Shown: positions 35,333 through 43,347 of the stretch, one piece after another
How positions within the stretch are numbered: position 1 is the first letter of the stretch
How the letters are laid out: every line of letters starts with the position of its first letter
From: Streptomyces sp. CBMA123
Lineage (GTDB): Bacteria > Actinomycetota > Actinomycetes > Streptomycetales > Streptomycetaceae
Assembly: GCF_014596465.1 (NCBI RefSeq)
Contig: NZ_MECK01000346.1
Coordinates: forward strand, 1-48,789
Length of the DNA: 48,789 nucleotides
Direction of reading: 5' to 3'
Translations under genes and position numbers: made by a program
The notes under the pieces: generated by a model
Seen by the model: only the letters and a program-made list of their open reading frames with translations
What the model was told of the DNA's origin: nothing
Databases searched by the model: none

Positions 35333-36274
35333 ATGCCTGACAGACCATCGGACATGCGGGTGTTCGAGCCCGCCGCGCTACTGCGCTGGGCGCGCAAGCA
35401 CGGCCTGGCATCGAACAGCCGGGACGAACACCGCCTGGCCGCGATGCGCGTCGACGTCCTGGCCCGCGGTGCCCTCCCCCGGGGCGATGCGGCGGATGTG
35501 GAGCTGACGGCCCGCTGGGCGGTGTTCATCTGCTGGCTGGACGACCAGATCGACCGCCGAGGCCTGGGATCGGCACCCGGGGAACTGGAGCACTTCACCG
35601 CGCCGCTGCGCGAGGTGCTCGCACGGGCCGCCGGGCCGTCCGAGGCGGAGGCGCCGCAGGCGAGGGTGTTGGCGGAGCTGTGGGAGCCGACGGCGGAGGG
35701 CATGTCCGATCGTTGGCGGAAACGTTTCGCCGCCGACTACGGGGACTTCCTGGACGCCTGCGAGGAGGAGACCGCCCTACGCCGCTCCGGGCACCGGTTG
35801 CCTCTGGCGCAATACGTCGCGCTACGGCGGCGCACGATCACCCTGCTGCCGATGCTGAACGTGCTGGAACGCAGCGGCCACGCCGCCCTGCTGGAGGACA
35901 CGCTCGTGGACGCCCAACTGCGCGAGCTGCGCCTGGCGTTGGCCGATGTCGCCGGTTGGGCCAACGACCTGGCCTCGCAGCGGCAGGACACGGCCGCAGG
36001 CCAGGACAACCTGCTGTCCCTGCTCGCCCGCCACCACGGGTGCACCACCGGCCAGGCCCGAGCCCGGGCGGCCGCGATGATCGAAAAACGCCGGGCCGAG
36101 TTCCGTACGACCGCGGCCGAGCTGCGCACGGTGTCCGCTCTGCCGCCGCCCCTGCTGCGCGAACTGCGCGCGTACGTGGACCTGGTGGAGACGTTCCTGA
36201 CCGCGACCCTGCACTGGCTGGAGACCACCGGCCGCTTCGCCCCCGATCCGGAGCGCCGGAGCCGACTCGGATGA
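35333..36274 (+). CDS. class I terpene synthase
   Basis: 313 residues. FICWLDDQIDRRG has the metal-binding DDxxD motif at D70, D71 and D74. VAGWANDLASQRQD around N211, S215 and D219 is the second metal-binding NSE/DTE motif with Asp in the last place. The helical frame and length fit bacterial class I terpene cyclases, which ionise a prenyl diphosphate. It overlaps the next gene by ATGA and thus is coupled to the class II cyclase, as in bacterial diterpene pathways. The product is unknown. Confidence 0.82.
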   Translation: MPDRPSDMRVFEPAALLRWARKHGLASNSRDEHRLAAMRVDVLARGALPRGDAADVELTARWAVFICWLDDQIDRRGLGSAPGELEHFTAPLREVLARAAGPSEAEAPQARVLAELWEPTAEGMSDRWRKRFAADYGDFLDACEEETALRRSGHRLPLAQYVALRRRTITLLPMLNVLERSGHAALLEDTLVDAQLRELRLALADVAGWANDLASQRQDTAAGQDNLLSLLARHHGCTTGQARARAAAMIEKRRAEFRTTAAELRTVSALPPPLLRELRAYVDLVETFLTATLHWLETTGRFAPDPERRSRLG

Positions 36275-37827
36275 GACCTGCCGCGACCACCGCGCGCCTG
36301 CCCCGCTGGCCGCACGCCGCCTTCCCCGCCGATCTGCTACCGGCCACCACCCGGCTGCGCCGCCACCTCGAGGGGCGGATCGCGACGGACGGGGCAGTAC
36401 GGTCCCCGTGCCGCAGCCGCGTCCTGGAATCGGCGCTGCTCGCTGCCCTGCTGGAGCGCACGGGCCTGGAACCGATGGCACGGGCCAGGCTCGCCGGCTA
36501 CCTCGCCGGGCACCGCGATTCGCCCCGCCCGCTGGACCGGCTGCTGGCCCGGGCCGCGCTGGGAGGTCCGGATCCCTCGCCGATCCCGTTGGACCTCGCA
36601 GACTTCCTCGCCCACGCACCGGAGTTCACCAGCGCACGCAAACACGCCCTCCTGCACGCGATCTTCGTCATGACCGGCGCCGTCCCGCTCCCCCGGTTAC
36701 CGGCTCCCTGCGCCACCTCCCCGCACGGCCTGCACAGTTGGGCCCGCGTCCAGATGACCGCCGTCAAGACCGTCCTGGCCCACGCGCACCGGCAGAGCGC
36801 CCCCGCGAGCGACCTCGCCCTGCTGCGCTCCACCCAGCACCCGGGCACCCTGTGGGAGGGCAACCTCCTCATCCACCTGTCCGTCCTGCATGCCCTCGCC
36901 CCGCTGCCCGGCCAGCAAGACCTGGTCGCCGACGGCATCCGCACCGCGCTGCGACACCAACGCCCCGACGGGGGAATGCCGTTCATCGCCGACGAGGACA
37001 CCTGGATCACCGCCAACGCCGCCGTCGGCCTGCACACCGCCGGCGCCCCGCGCGCCGCGCTCGACGCCATCGCCCGACGGCTGGCCGGTCTCCAGCACCC
37101 CGGCGGCGGCTGGTCCTACACCGAAGGCGCCCACCTCATCGACGCGGACTGCACCTCCGTCGCCCTCGAAGCACTCCACCTCACCGGTCCCGGCACCCAC
37201 CGTGCGAGCATCCGCCGCGCCGCCGACGCACTGCTCGCCCTGCGCGCACCGGACGGCGGCTTCCCCACCTACCCGTCCGGTGCCCCCTCGGAAGCCTGCA
37301 TGACGGCCGCCGCCGCCAACGCCCTGAGCACCCAGGGCGAAACCCACCAGGCCGTCCTGGACGCCGCCCTCGACCACCTCGCCACCCAGCAACACCCCGA
37401 CGGATCGTTCCCGCCCGACTGGAGCAGCAGCCGCCACCACGCCGTCTTCCGCGCCGCCCTCGCCGCCGCCCACCGCCCGGGCCCACCGGACAGCGCCGCA
37501 CGCCTCATCGCCCGCAGAGCCACCCGCCTGGTCCTCGACTCCCAGAACCCGGACGGCGGTTGGGGCCACCAGGACGGCCACCCGAGCGACGCCCTCAGCA
37601 CCGCATACGCGCTCATCACCCTCACCGGACACACCACCATGGCCCCCGCCGCCCGGGGCGCCGCCTACCTCCTCACCCAGCAACGCCCCGACGGGTCGGT
37701 GCGCAGCATCCCCGACTCGATCGGGCCGCGACCGTTCGGCTTCCACGTCCCCGCGCTCGCCGACGTGTTCACCCTGCTCGCCCTCGGCCACCTCACCCGC
37801 CGCCTCACCCCGGCACCGCACCCGTAA
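36271..37827 (+). CDS. class II terpene cyclase (squalene-hopene/diterpene type)
   Basis: 518 residues from ATG 36271. The C-terminal half has repeated QW-like motifs (QRPDGGM, QHPGGGWSY, RAPDGGFPT, QHPDGSF, QNPDGGWG, QRPDGSVRS). LIDADCTSVALEAL is in the place of the catalytic DxDD motif: the first and third Asp are kept and the last Asp is Cys, giving a DCT sequence like that of oxidosqualene cyclases. Such enzymes protonate a C=C or epoxide. Length fits bacterial class II diterpene cyclases. It is translationally coupled to the class I synthase, so the pair probably acts in sequence on geranylgeranyl or a similar diphosphate. Confidence 0.83.
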   Translation: MRPAATTARLPRWPHAAFPADLLPATTRLRRHLEGRIATDGAVRSPCRSRVLESALLAALLERTGLEPMARARLAGYLAGHRDSPRPLDRLLARAALGGPDPSPIPLDLADFLAHAPEFTSARKHALLHAIFVMTGAVPLPRLPAPCATSPHGLHSWARVQMTAVKTVLAHAHRQSAPASDLALLRSTQHPGTLWEGNLLIHLSVLHALAPLPGQQDLVADGIRTALRHQRPDGGMPFIADEDTWITANAAVGLHTAGAPRAALDAIARRLAGLQHPGGGWSYTEGAHLIDADCTSVALEALHLTGPGTHRASIRRAADALLALRAPDGGFPTYPSGAPSEACMTAAAANALSTQGETHQAVLDAALDHLATQQHPDGSFPPDWSSSRHHAVFRAALAAAHRPGPPDSAARLIARRATRLVLDSQNPDGGWGHQDGHPSDALSTAYALITLTGHTTMAPAARGAAYLLTQQRPDGSVRSIPDSIGPRPFGFHVPALADVFTLLALGHLTRRLTPAPHP

Positions 37828-37888
37828 CCGGTGAGCTGACACCCCGACAGCCGCCCGGCCGACCATCCCACCCAAGAAGGGCTCACCC

Positions 37889-38731
37889 ATGCCAGAGCAT
37901 CCGAACACCACGCCCGCCCCCACCAGCGAGGCGGTCGGAGACTTCTACGACCACATGGCAGCGTTCTTCAACACCCTCTACGGCGAGAACATCCACTTCG
38001 GACTCTGGGAGGATCCGGACCTCTCCATGCCCCAAGCCCAGGCCCGCCTCACCGACCGCCTGATCGACACCCTGCGCCTGAAGGACGGCGATCACCTCCT
38101 CGACGTCGGCTGCGGCACCGGCCACCCCGCCATGCGCCTCGCCGAGCGCACCCGCGCCAGGGTCCTCGGCGTCAGCATCAGTCCCACCCAGGTGGACCGG
38201 GCAACGCAGAAGGCCCGCGATGCCGGCCTGTCCGGGCGGCTCGACTTCATCCGCGCCGACGCCATGGACCTGCCCTGCGAGCCCGAGACCTTCGACGCCG
38301 CGTGGGCCATCGAGATGCTCTTCCACGTCCCCGACCGCCTCCAGGTCCTGCGCGAGATCCGCCGCGTCCTCAAACCGGGAGGCCGACTCGTCCTCGCCGA
38401 CTTCGTTCAGACCGGCCCCCTCACCGACACCGACTGGGGCCTCCTCACCCAGGGCTTCGCCTTCTCCTCCCTCCTGACCGCCGACACCTACGCCGACGCC
38501 CTCGCCCAGGCCGGCTTCGAAGACATCCGGATCCACGATGTCACCGCCGAAACCAGGCAGAACATCCGCTGGATCGAATCCCGCTACGCCGACGACCGCG
38601 AACACCTCGCCGCCCACTACGGCCCCGACTTCACCGCCCAGATGGACCAGCTGCTCCCCACGGGCATCACCATCTACACCGAGAAGCTCGGCTACGTCAT
38701 CGCGGAAGCCCGTCGCCCAGTCGGTCGCTGA
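37889..38731 (+). CDS. SAM-dependent methyltransferase
   Basis: 280 residues from ATG 37889 with AAGAAGGG upstream. FYDHMAAFFNTLYGENIHFG at the N-terminus is of the tocopherol/sterol-type methyltransferases. LLDVGCGTGHPAMRLAER is motif I, DAMDLPCEPETFDAAWAIEM is motif II, and LKPGGRLVLADFV is motif III. It follows the class II cyclase by 61 bases. It is expected to methylate the terpenoid or a prenyl precursor. No clue to carbon or oxygen as acceptor. Confidence 0.85.
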   Translation: MPEHPNTTPAPTSEAVGDFYDHMAAFFNTLYGENIHFGLWEDPDLSMPQAQARLTDRLIDTLRLKDGDHLLDVGCGTGHPAMRLAERTRARVLGVSISPTQVDRATQKARDAGLSGRLDFIRADAMDLPCEPETFDAAWAIEMLFHVPDRLQVLREIRRVLKPGGRLVLADFVQTGPLTDTDWGLLTQGFAFSSLLTADTYADALAQAGFEDIRIHDVTAETRQNIRWIESRYADDREHLAAHYGPDFTAQMDQLLPTGITIYTEKLGYVIAEARRPVGR

Positions 38732-38789
38732 TGAGCGGAACCGTCCGGGTTCCCATCAGGCGTGTCGTCAGAGCCTGCTGGACACCTGA

Positions 38790-40642
38790 TACGGCCGGTA
38801 CAGGCGCGTCGGGGCACTGCACACCCAGTTCCCCCGGCTGCAGGGTGACCTGCTCGCTCGACTGTCCGCTCCCCGTGGCGGGGGCGGCGCGTCCGGGACG
38901 ACGCGCGAGCTGGTGTGCGATCCGGCCACCGACCGCTGGCTGCTCGACCACCGCCCGTCCTGGACGGTGCCGACCATGCCACTGATGTCGATGGCCGATC
39001 TCCTTACCGACGCTCTCGCCCGCCACAGCGGCCGCACGGTGCGCTCCCTCGACGAGGTCCAGGTCCGACGCTGACTTCCCGTCCCCGGCCCCACCCGGCT
39101 GCGGCTCAGCTGCCAAGGGCCGCCGGAGCGGCCGACCGCCGTCCTGGAACAGTGGTGGGAGGCACCGGACCCGGCGCTCTCCCGGTTCACCCAAGTCGCC
39201 ACCGCCACCGCATACTTCGCGCCCACCGTCCGCCCGGCCAGGTTCGCCCCCTTGGCCGACTCCTGTGCCATGCCCTGCCCGTACGAGAACGCGACGCTCT
39301 TCCATGGCCCTGCCTTCCAGTACCTCACGTCCTGGCACCTGGGCTCCCGGGGCGCCACCGGGACCCTGCTCGCCGAGCGCGGCTCCGTACCGCCGGGCGC
39401 CCTCCCGGCTGGCCTGCTGGACGGCGCCCTGCACGTCGTCCCGCACGACCGCCTCTGGCGCTGGGACGCCACAATCGATCCCGCCGCCATCGCCTTCCCG
39501 CACCGAATCCGCAACCTGACCCTGTTAGACCCGTTGCCCGCCCGTGGCGAGGTCCAGGCCGAGGCTCGCTTCGCGGGGCGGCACCGAGACAACCCGCGGC
39601 TGGTCTCCGTCGACCTCCAACTGTGCGCCGACTCCGCGGTCCTGGCCGCGTTCGAGCTCACCGTCGTCCTCGTTCCGGCCGGCCCACTCGCTGCCGCGCC
39701 GCCGCCGCGCCGCCGCGCCTACCTGCGCGACCGCCGACCGGTACCGGAACTGATGTGCTCCCGAACCGACAGCGACACGACGGTGCTGCACCGCGACACC
39801 GTCGAGTCGCTCGACACCCCGCCCGGCACAACCACCGGCCTCTACGCCCTCCCGGCCGGCACCCGACCGCACGACATCCTCGCCCTGATCGCGGCCAAGG
39901 AACATATCGCCCGACTGCTCACCACACACCCCGCGACCGTCGAGGTCGCCGCCGACCTGCGCGCCGCCCACCCGGCAGACCGGCCGGAGCAGCTGATCCC
40001 GCTCACCGTCACATGCGACGGCCGCACCGAGTCCCTCGTCCGGGAGTCCGGGCTGCCCGCCGTCGTCGTCCGGCTGTCCACCGTCATCGGCGACTCACGG
40101 ACCGGCGTGATCGCCCGTCCCCAGGCCTTTCACCACCTGCTCGGCGCCGCGACCGCCGGCCAACTGCCCTTCCTGCCCAGCGCTCCCGGCACAACGATCG
40201 ACTTCGTCCCCCAGGACACCGTCGCGGCCGGCCTGGCCGCCCGTGCCCTTTCCGACCAGGCCGAGGGCTACCACTGGATCACCGCGGGCGACGCCGCCCT
40301 CCCGGTGACCCGCACCTCGACCTTGCCTACCAGCAGGCCATCGCCCCGGGCACCGGCCGCCCCGCAGCCCTCAAGGTCGACCCGAGCATCTTCCGCACCC
40401 GCCTGCTCGACCCGGCTGTGTGCGAGCGCGTCCTCACCGCTGTCATCGACCGCACCCGTCCCGGCACCCCCAGCCTCGTCCAGCAAGCAGCGAAGTTCAT
40501 GCTCGCCTTCAACAACACCGCCCCCTTCCCCACCTCCCTCGGCACCCCGGCCGCACCCACCCCCGACACACTCGAAGAAGCCCTCGCCAACACCCTCACC
40601 CACATCCTCAACCAGCTCGAGGACATCTGGGCCATGGCCTAG
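38790..40642 (+). pseudogene. PKS dehydratase plus thioester-reductase-like remnant
   Basis: The frame beginning about 38790 reads FPRLQGDLLARLSAPRG, then DHRPSWTVPTMPLMSMADLL, the second-hotdog start of a PKS dehydratase domain, and continues to FHGPAFQYLTSWHLG. An in-frame TGA at 39072-39074 interrupts QVRR-LPVPGPTRLRL, where a tryptophan is expected. The C-terminal part, VVVRLSTVIGDSRTGVIARP and TIDFVPQDTVAAGLAARAL, belongs to a thioester-reductase/SDR domain. A frameshift near 40316 joins it to a tail ending TLTHILNQLEDIWAMA. The ketosynthase/AT part and the nucleotide-binding start are gone. It is a decayed end of a large polyketide/fatty-acyl reductase enzyme. Confidence 0.65.
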
Positions 40643-40754
40643 CAGTCCGACTGTCGTCGCGCCATCTCAGGCTGGCTCGACCGGGATACCGCAGCCGCGG
40701 CTGCACCAACGGTTTTCGCCGAACCAGGCTCGGCAAGGTAGCGCGTTCGGCACA

Positions 40755-40820
40755 CTGGGCTTGATTCGCTTTGACGGACCCCCCTGATCAGGGGGGTCCG
40801 TCAAAGCGAATCAAGCCCAG
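40755..40820. terminator. 66-base perfect palindrome between convergent genes
   Basis: The 33 bases from CTGGGCTTGATTCGCTTTGA to CCCCTGA are followed by their exact complement with no loop; the centre is TGATCA at 40785-40790. It lies between the end of the PKS remnant (plus) and the end of the EF-hand gene (minus), as a bidirectional terminator would. The stem is far longer than usual. Two abutting transposon ends are an alternative. Confidence 0.75.
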
Positions 40821-40838
40821 CACCAGGACGGGAGGCTA

Positions 40839-41378
40839 CTAGCTCGCGCTTGTCCAAAGACTGCGTTCCCATTCGCGCCGCTTATTGTAGGAGGCGTCAG
40901 AGAAGTCTGTTCGGGTGGGCTCGGTGACCACGTCCGAGCCCTTGGGGTAGACGATCACCTCTTTCCTGTAGATGGGCTGGTACACCGTGACTCCCCAGAC
41001 ATCGGAGCCATCGTCGCCAGCCCATGCCTTGCGGACGATCCCGTCGGTGTACTCGAAGCCGCCTCCGTAGCCGCCGCGCGTGTTGACGATCCTCACTTGC
41101 TCGGTGGGGTACGGGGCCTTGAGGCTGGAAACCGTGCGGGTGACAGTCTCGTACGCCGTTGCTTGGCTGCCCAGTCGGGGAAGAACTTCCGCCTCTTCGA
41201 GAAAGCCCGACCTGTCGGAATCGTAAAAATCGAACAGACGTTCTGCGGCCTCCAGGGGGCCGCCGCTTACCATTTGGAAGAACTCAAGCCATTCGAGCCT
41301 GCTGATCCGTCCGTCTTCGTCGCTGTCGCCGCATACGAAACACATTGGAAGAATTCCAGTGGGCACCTGATCGAACAT
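40839..41378 (-). CDS. EF-hand calcium-binding protein
   Basis: 179 residues from ATG 41378 with AAGGGA upstream. GDSDEDGRISRLEWLEF is a full EF-hand loop (D-x-D-x-D-G-x-I-x-x-x-E). YDSDRSGFLEEAEVLPRL is a second one. The C-terminal ~100 residues (GGYGGGFEYTDGIVRKAWAG and on) are of unknown type. No signal peptide. The two-loop N-terminal half resembles calmodulin-like bacterial proteins (calerythrin, CasA). It sits between the PKS remnant and transposase debris. Its role is unknown. Confidence 0.85.
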   Translation of the reverse strand: MFDQVPTGILPMCFVCGDSDEDGRISRLEWLEFFQMVSGGPLEAAERLFDFYDSDRSGFLEEAEVLPRLGSQATAYETVTRTVSSLKAPYPTEQVRIVNTRGGYGGGFEYTDGIVRKAWAGDDGSDVWGVTVYQPIYRKEVIVYPKGSDVVTEPTRTDFSDASYNKRREWERSLWTSAS

Positions 41379-41784
41379 AGCTATTTCCCTTCATGCGATC
41401 CGGAGTTGGGCGCGTCAGTCCTGCCCAAGTCCGGGCTTCACTATGCGCAGGTCACCCAATCGAGGGAATATTGTTCGCCTTCTCGACGGGCTGGAGCATT
41501 CTGAGGTAGGCCATGCCCCTCACTGTCCCCGGCTGCCCCGAGCTGAGCATGGGGGGACCCTGCCCAGCGCACAAAGTGTGAGGCAGAGCAGCAGCGCGGC
41601 CTATGCGGCCTGAAGCGGGCTGTGGAGGCGGGCGATGCCGAGTACAACGTGCTGGACGCCGTCACCCATGAGGTGGCAGTGACGCAGAGCAACCCTGGCC
41701 TGCGGAAGTAGCTCCGTCGACAGCAGATCCTGCCCAGGGTCGCCCGCCCGGGCATCGAGTTCATCCAGACCCTCGGCTGGCACC
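41379..41784. other. gene-free stretch upstream of the EF-hand gene
   Basis: No intact gene is supported in this 406-base stretch. It should contain the EF-hand promoter. Around 41590-41710 a plus frame reads LKRAVEAGDAEYNVLDAVTH and ends in TAG, a fragment without a match that I can name. The end grades into the IS5-type remnant. Confidence 0.4.
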
Positions 41785-41910
41785 GTGGCCTGGCTCACCG
41801 GCTACCGCCGAATCGCCTGCCGCTACGAGCGCGGCCATCTGCTCCACCTGGCCGCCTGCGACCGCGCTGCCGTCATCACCTGCCACAAGCGGCTGACGAA
41901 TCACCACGTG
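41785..41910 (+). pseudogene. IS5-type transposase C-terminal fragment
   Basis: The frame reads WLTGYRRIACRYERGHLLHL and then AVITCHKRL, the ending of IS5-family transposases (usually VERTFGWLxxYRRLxRRYE). The catalytic Asp and Glu region before it is missing or out of frame. Inactive debris. Confidence 0.65.
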
Positions 41911-41962
41911 CGACAGGGTCTTCAGCCTGCGCGTTTCACTTGCGCCGGTGTCCGAACCATGA

Positions 41963-43120
41963 TCAGGAACGCGAAAGTGCCTTCTGAACGGCATCCCCGC
42001 CCACACGCGGACGGGTATCAACTACCGGGCCTGGTCCTCGACATCGAGGCCACCGTCGCCACCTGCCACTCCGAGAAGGAACACGCCGCACCGACCTACA
42101 AACACGGCTTCGGCTTCCACCCGCTGCTGTGTTCCTCGACAACACCGGCGAAGCCCTGGCCGGCCTGCTCCGGCCAGGCAACGCCTCGGCCAACACCGCC
42201 GCCGACCACATCTGGCCGTCGAGCAGCGGAACTTCCCGGCGGAGCAGGCGGCCTCGGAGAACCGCCTGCAGCACCTCGTGCTGCAGGCGAGCATCCAGCT
42301 GGAGACCTTCTGGGTCGAGTGGCTCACCCGGGCCATCGCGGGTACGGCGGAAAAGCTCTGACGGTATGCACAGCACGGCGAACCAGCCCGCGGCGAAGGC
42401 ACACCACGAACACGCCCACCGCCCCAGGTACGTACCCCGTGCACTGTCGACGTCGTCCTCCCTGCCCGACACCGCCAGCATCGTATGGGTCATCCCGTGA
42501 GTGCTGGAGCTCTCGTGTCGCCGGATTCGGCCGTACAGATCTGTGAACTCGTAGGCGTACACCGTCGTGGTCACGGACCTGGACAAATGGCTGGCGCTGT
42601 TGTAGTGGCGGCTGTGCTGGGTCCGGATGCCCGCGAATCTGGCCTCGAAATGGACGCCGTGCCGCCAGACCCGCCAGGCCCTGCCCAGGAAGGGATCTGC
42701 CGCGACAAGCATGAGGAGGGTCGCCACCCAGAGGACGACACCGATGACGGTGCCCACGGCCGCGCCGAGGCGATGCGCGGACAGCAGGTTGAGGAACTGG
42801 GCGAGCCACGCCGCCGCCAGCACGGCCACCGTGCACCAGAACACCACCTTGCCCTTCGTACTCAGCTCGCTGGACGATGTCGCACTGTGTGGTGTCGCAT
42901 CGTGCGGCTCCGCGCCCGAGAGCGAGCGGTTGACCACCTCCGCGAAGCCGAGCGCGTCGTTGCGCCCGCAGCGCACGGCCAGGACCTCTACCTGGTCGGA
43001 GTTCTCGGGGGAGACCTCGATGCACAGGAGGCGACTGCGGCTGCGCTCCGGCTCGGCCGACACACGGCGGACCGAGTCGTACGGGATCAGGCGAACGGGT
43101 TGGCCGTCAGGTCGGACCAT
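41963..43120 (-). CDS. membrane protein, DUF3592-like, C-terminus not native
   Basis: From ATG 43120: MVRPDGQPVRLIPYDSV and a cytoplasmic N-terminal domain of ~90 residues, then two hydrophobic segments (VVFWCTVAVLAAAWLAQFLN and VGTVIGVVLWVATLLMLVAA), an extracytoplasmic or membrane-proximal beta domain with TTTVYAYEFTDLYGRIRRHE, and a third segment (WACSWCAFAAGWFAVLCIP). The TVYAYEF-DxxG-R pattern suggests DUF3592. The last ~130 residues of the frame are antisense to transposase and PadR debris, so the native end is near 42362. The start follows the P450 remnant. Role unknown. Confidence 0.6.
   Translation of the reverse strand: MVRPDGQPVRLIPYDSVRRVSAEPERSRSRLLCIEVSPENSDQVEVLAVRCGRNDALGFAEVVNRSLSGAEPHDATPHSATSSSELSTKGKVVFWCTVAVLAAAWLAQFLNLLSAHRLGAAVGTVIGVVLWVATLLMLVAADPFLGRAWRVWRHGVHFEARFAGIRTQHSRHYNSASHLSRSVTTTVYAYEFTDLYGRIRRHESSSTHGMTHTMLAVSGREDDVDSARGTYLGRWACSWCAFAAGWFAVLCIPSELFRRTRDGPGEPLDPEGLQLDARLQHEVLQAVLRGRLLRREVPLLDGQMWSAAVLAEALPGRSRPARASPVLSRNTAAGGSRSRVCRSVRRVPSRSGRWRRWPRCRGPGPVVDTRPRVGGDAVQKALSRS
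42003..42214 (+). pseudogene. IS1380-type transposase fragment
   Basis: LVLDIEATVATCHSEKEHAA and PTYKHGFGFHPLLC, followed after a frameshift near 42128 by LDNTGEALAGLLRPGNASAN and TAADHI, is the conserved DDE-domain core of IS1380 transposases. N- and C-terminal parts are absent. The end at about 42214 abuts a regulator-like fragment. Confidence 0.75.
42215..42361 (+). pseudogene. PadR-like regulator C-terminal fragment
   Basis: A 48-codon frame reads AVEQRNFPAEQAASENRLQH, then LVLQASIQLETFWVEWLTRA and ends in TGA at 42359. It is a helical tail like the C-terminal dimerisation helix of PadR-type regulators. The DNA-binding part is absent. The family call is tentative. Confidence 0.35.
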
Positions 43121-43347
43121 GTTCCGAGGGCGGAGGAGAACCGGCGGACGTCGCGCAGGGCGAGGGCAACGTCCTCGTAGCGGCTGAGGACCCACAGGTC
43201 CAGTTCGGGATCGTGGTGGACCGGCGATGTCTCGCGCAGCTCGGCGTGGTGGGGGTAGGGGTCGTCAATGGTGCGAGGGGCGTTGAGCTGGAATGTGGTG
43301 TTCGCATCGCCCCGCGAGCAGCGCTGTCGCGATGACAGCTACTTCAT
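43121..43347 (-). pseudogene. cytochrome P450 N-terminal fragment
   Basis: ATG 43347 overlaps the stop of the fusion gene (ATGA), as in an operon, but the third codon is TAG. The frame continues with FQLNAPRTIDDPYPHHAELR, then SPVHHDPELDLWVLSRYEDV and ALALRDVRRFSSALG, the N-terminal region of bacterial P450s. The heme-binding Cys and I-helix parts are missing, as the sequence runs into the membrane protein gene. The context suggests that a P450 once acted on the terpene made by the fusion enzyme. Confidence 0.75.
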
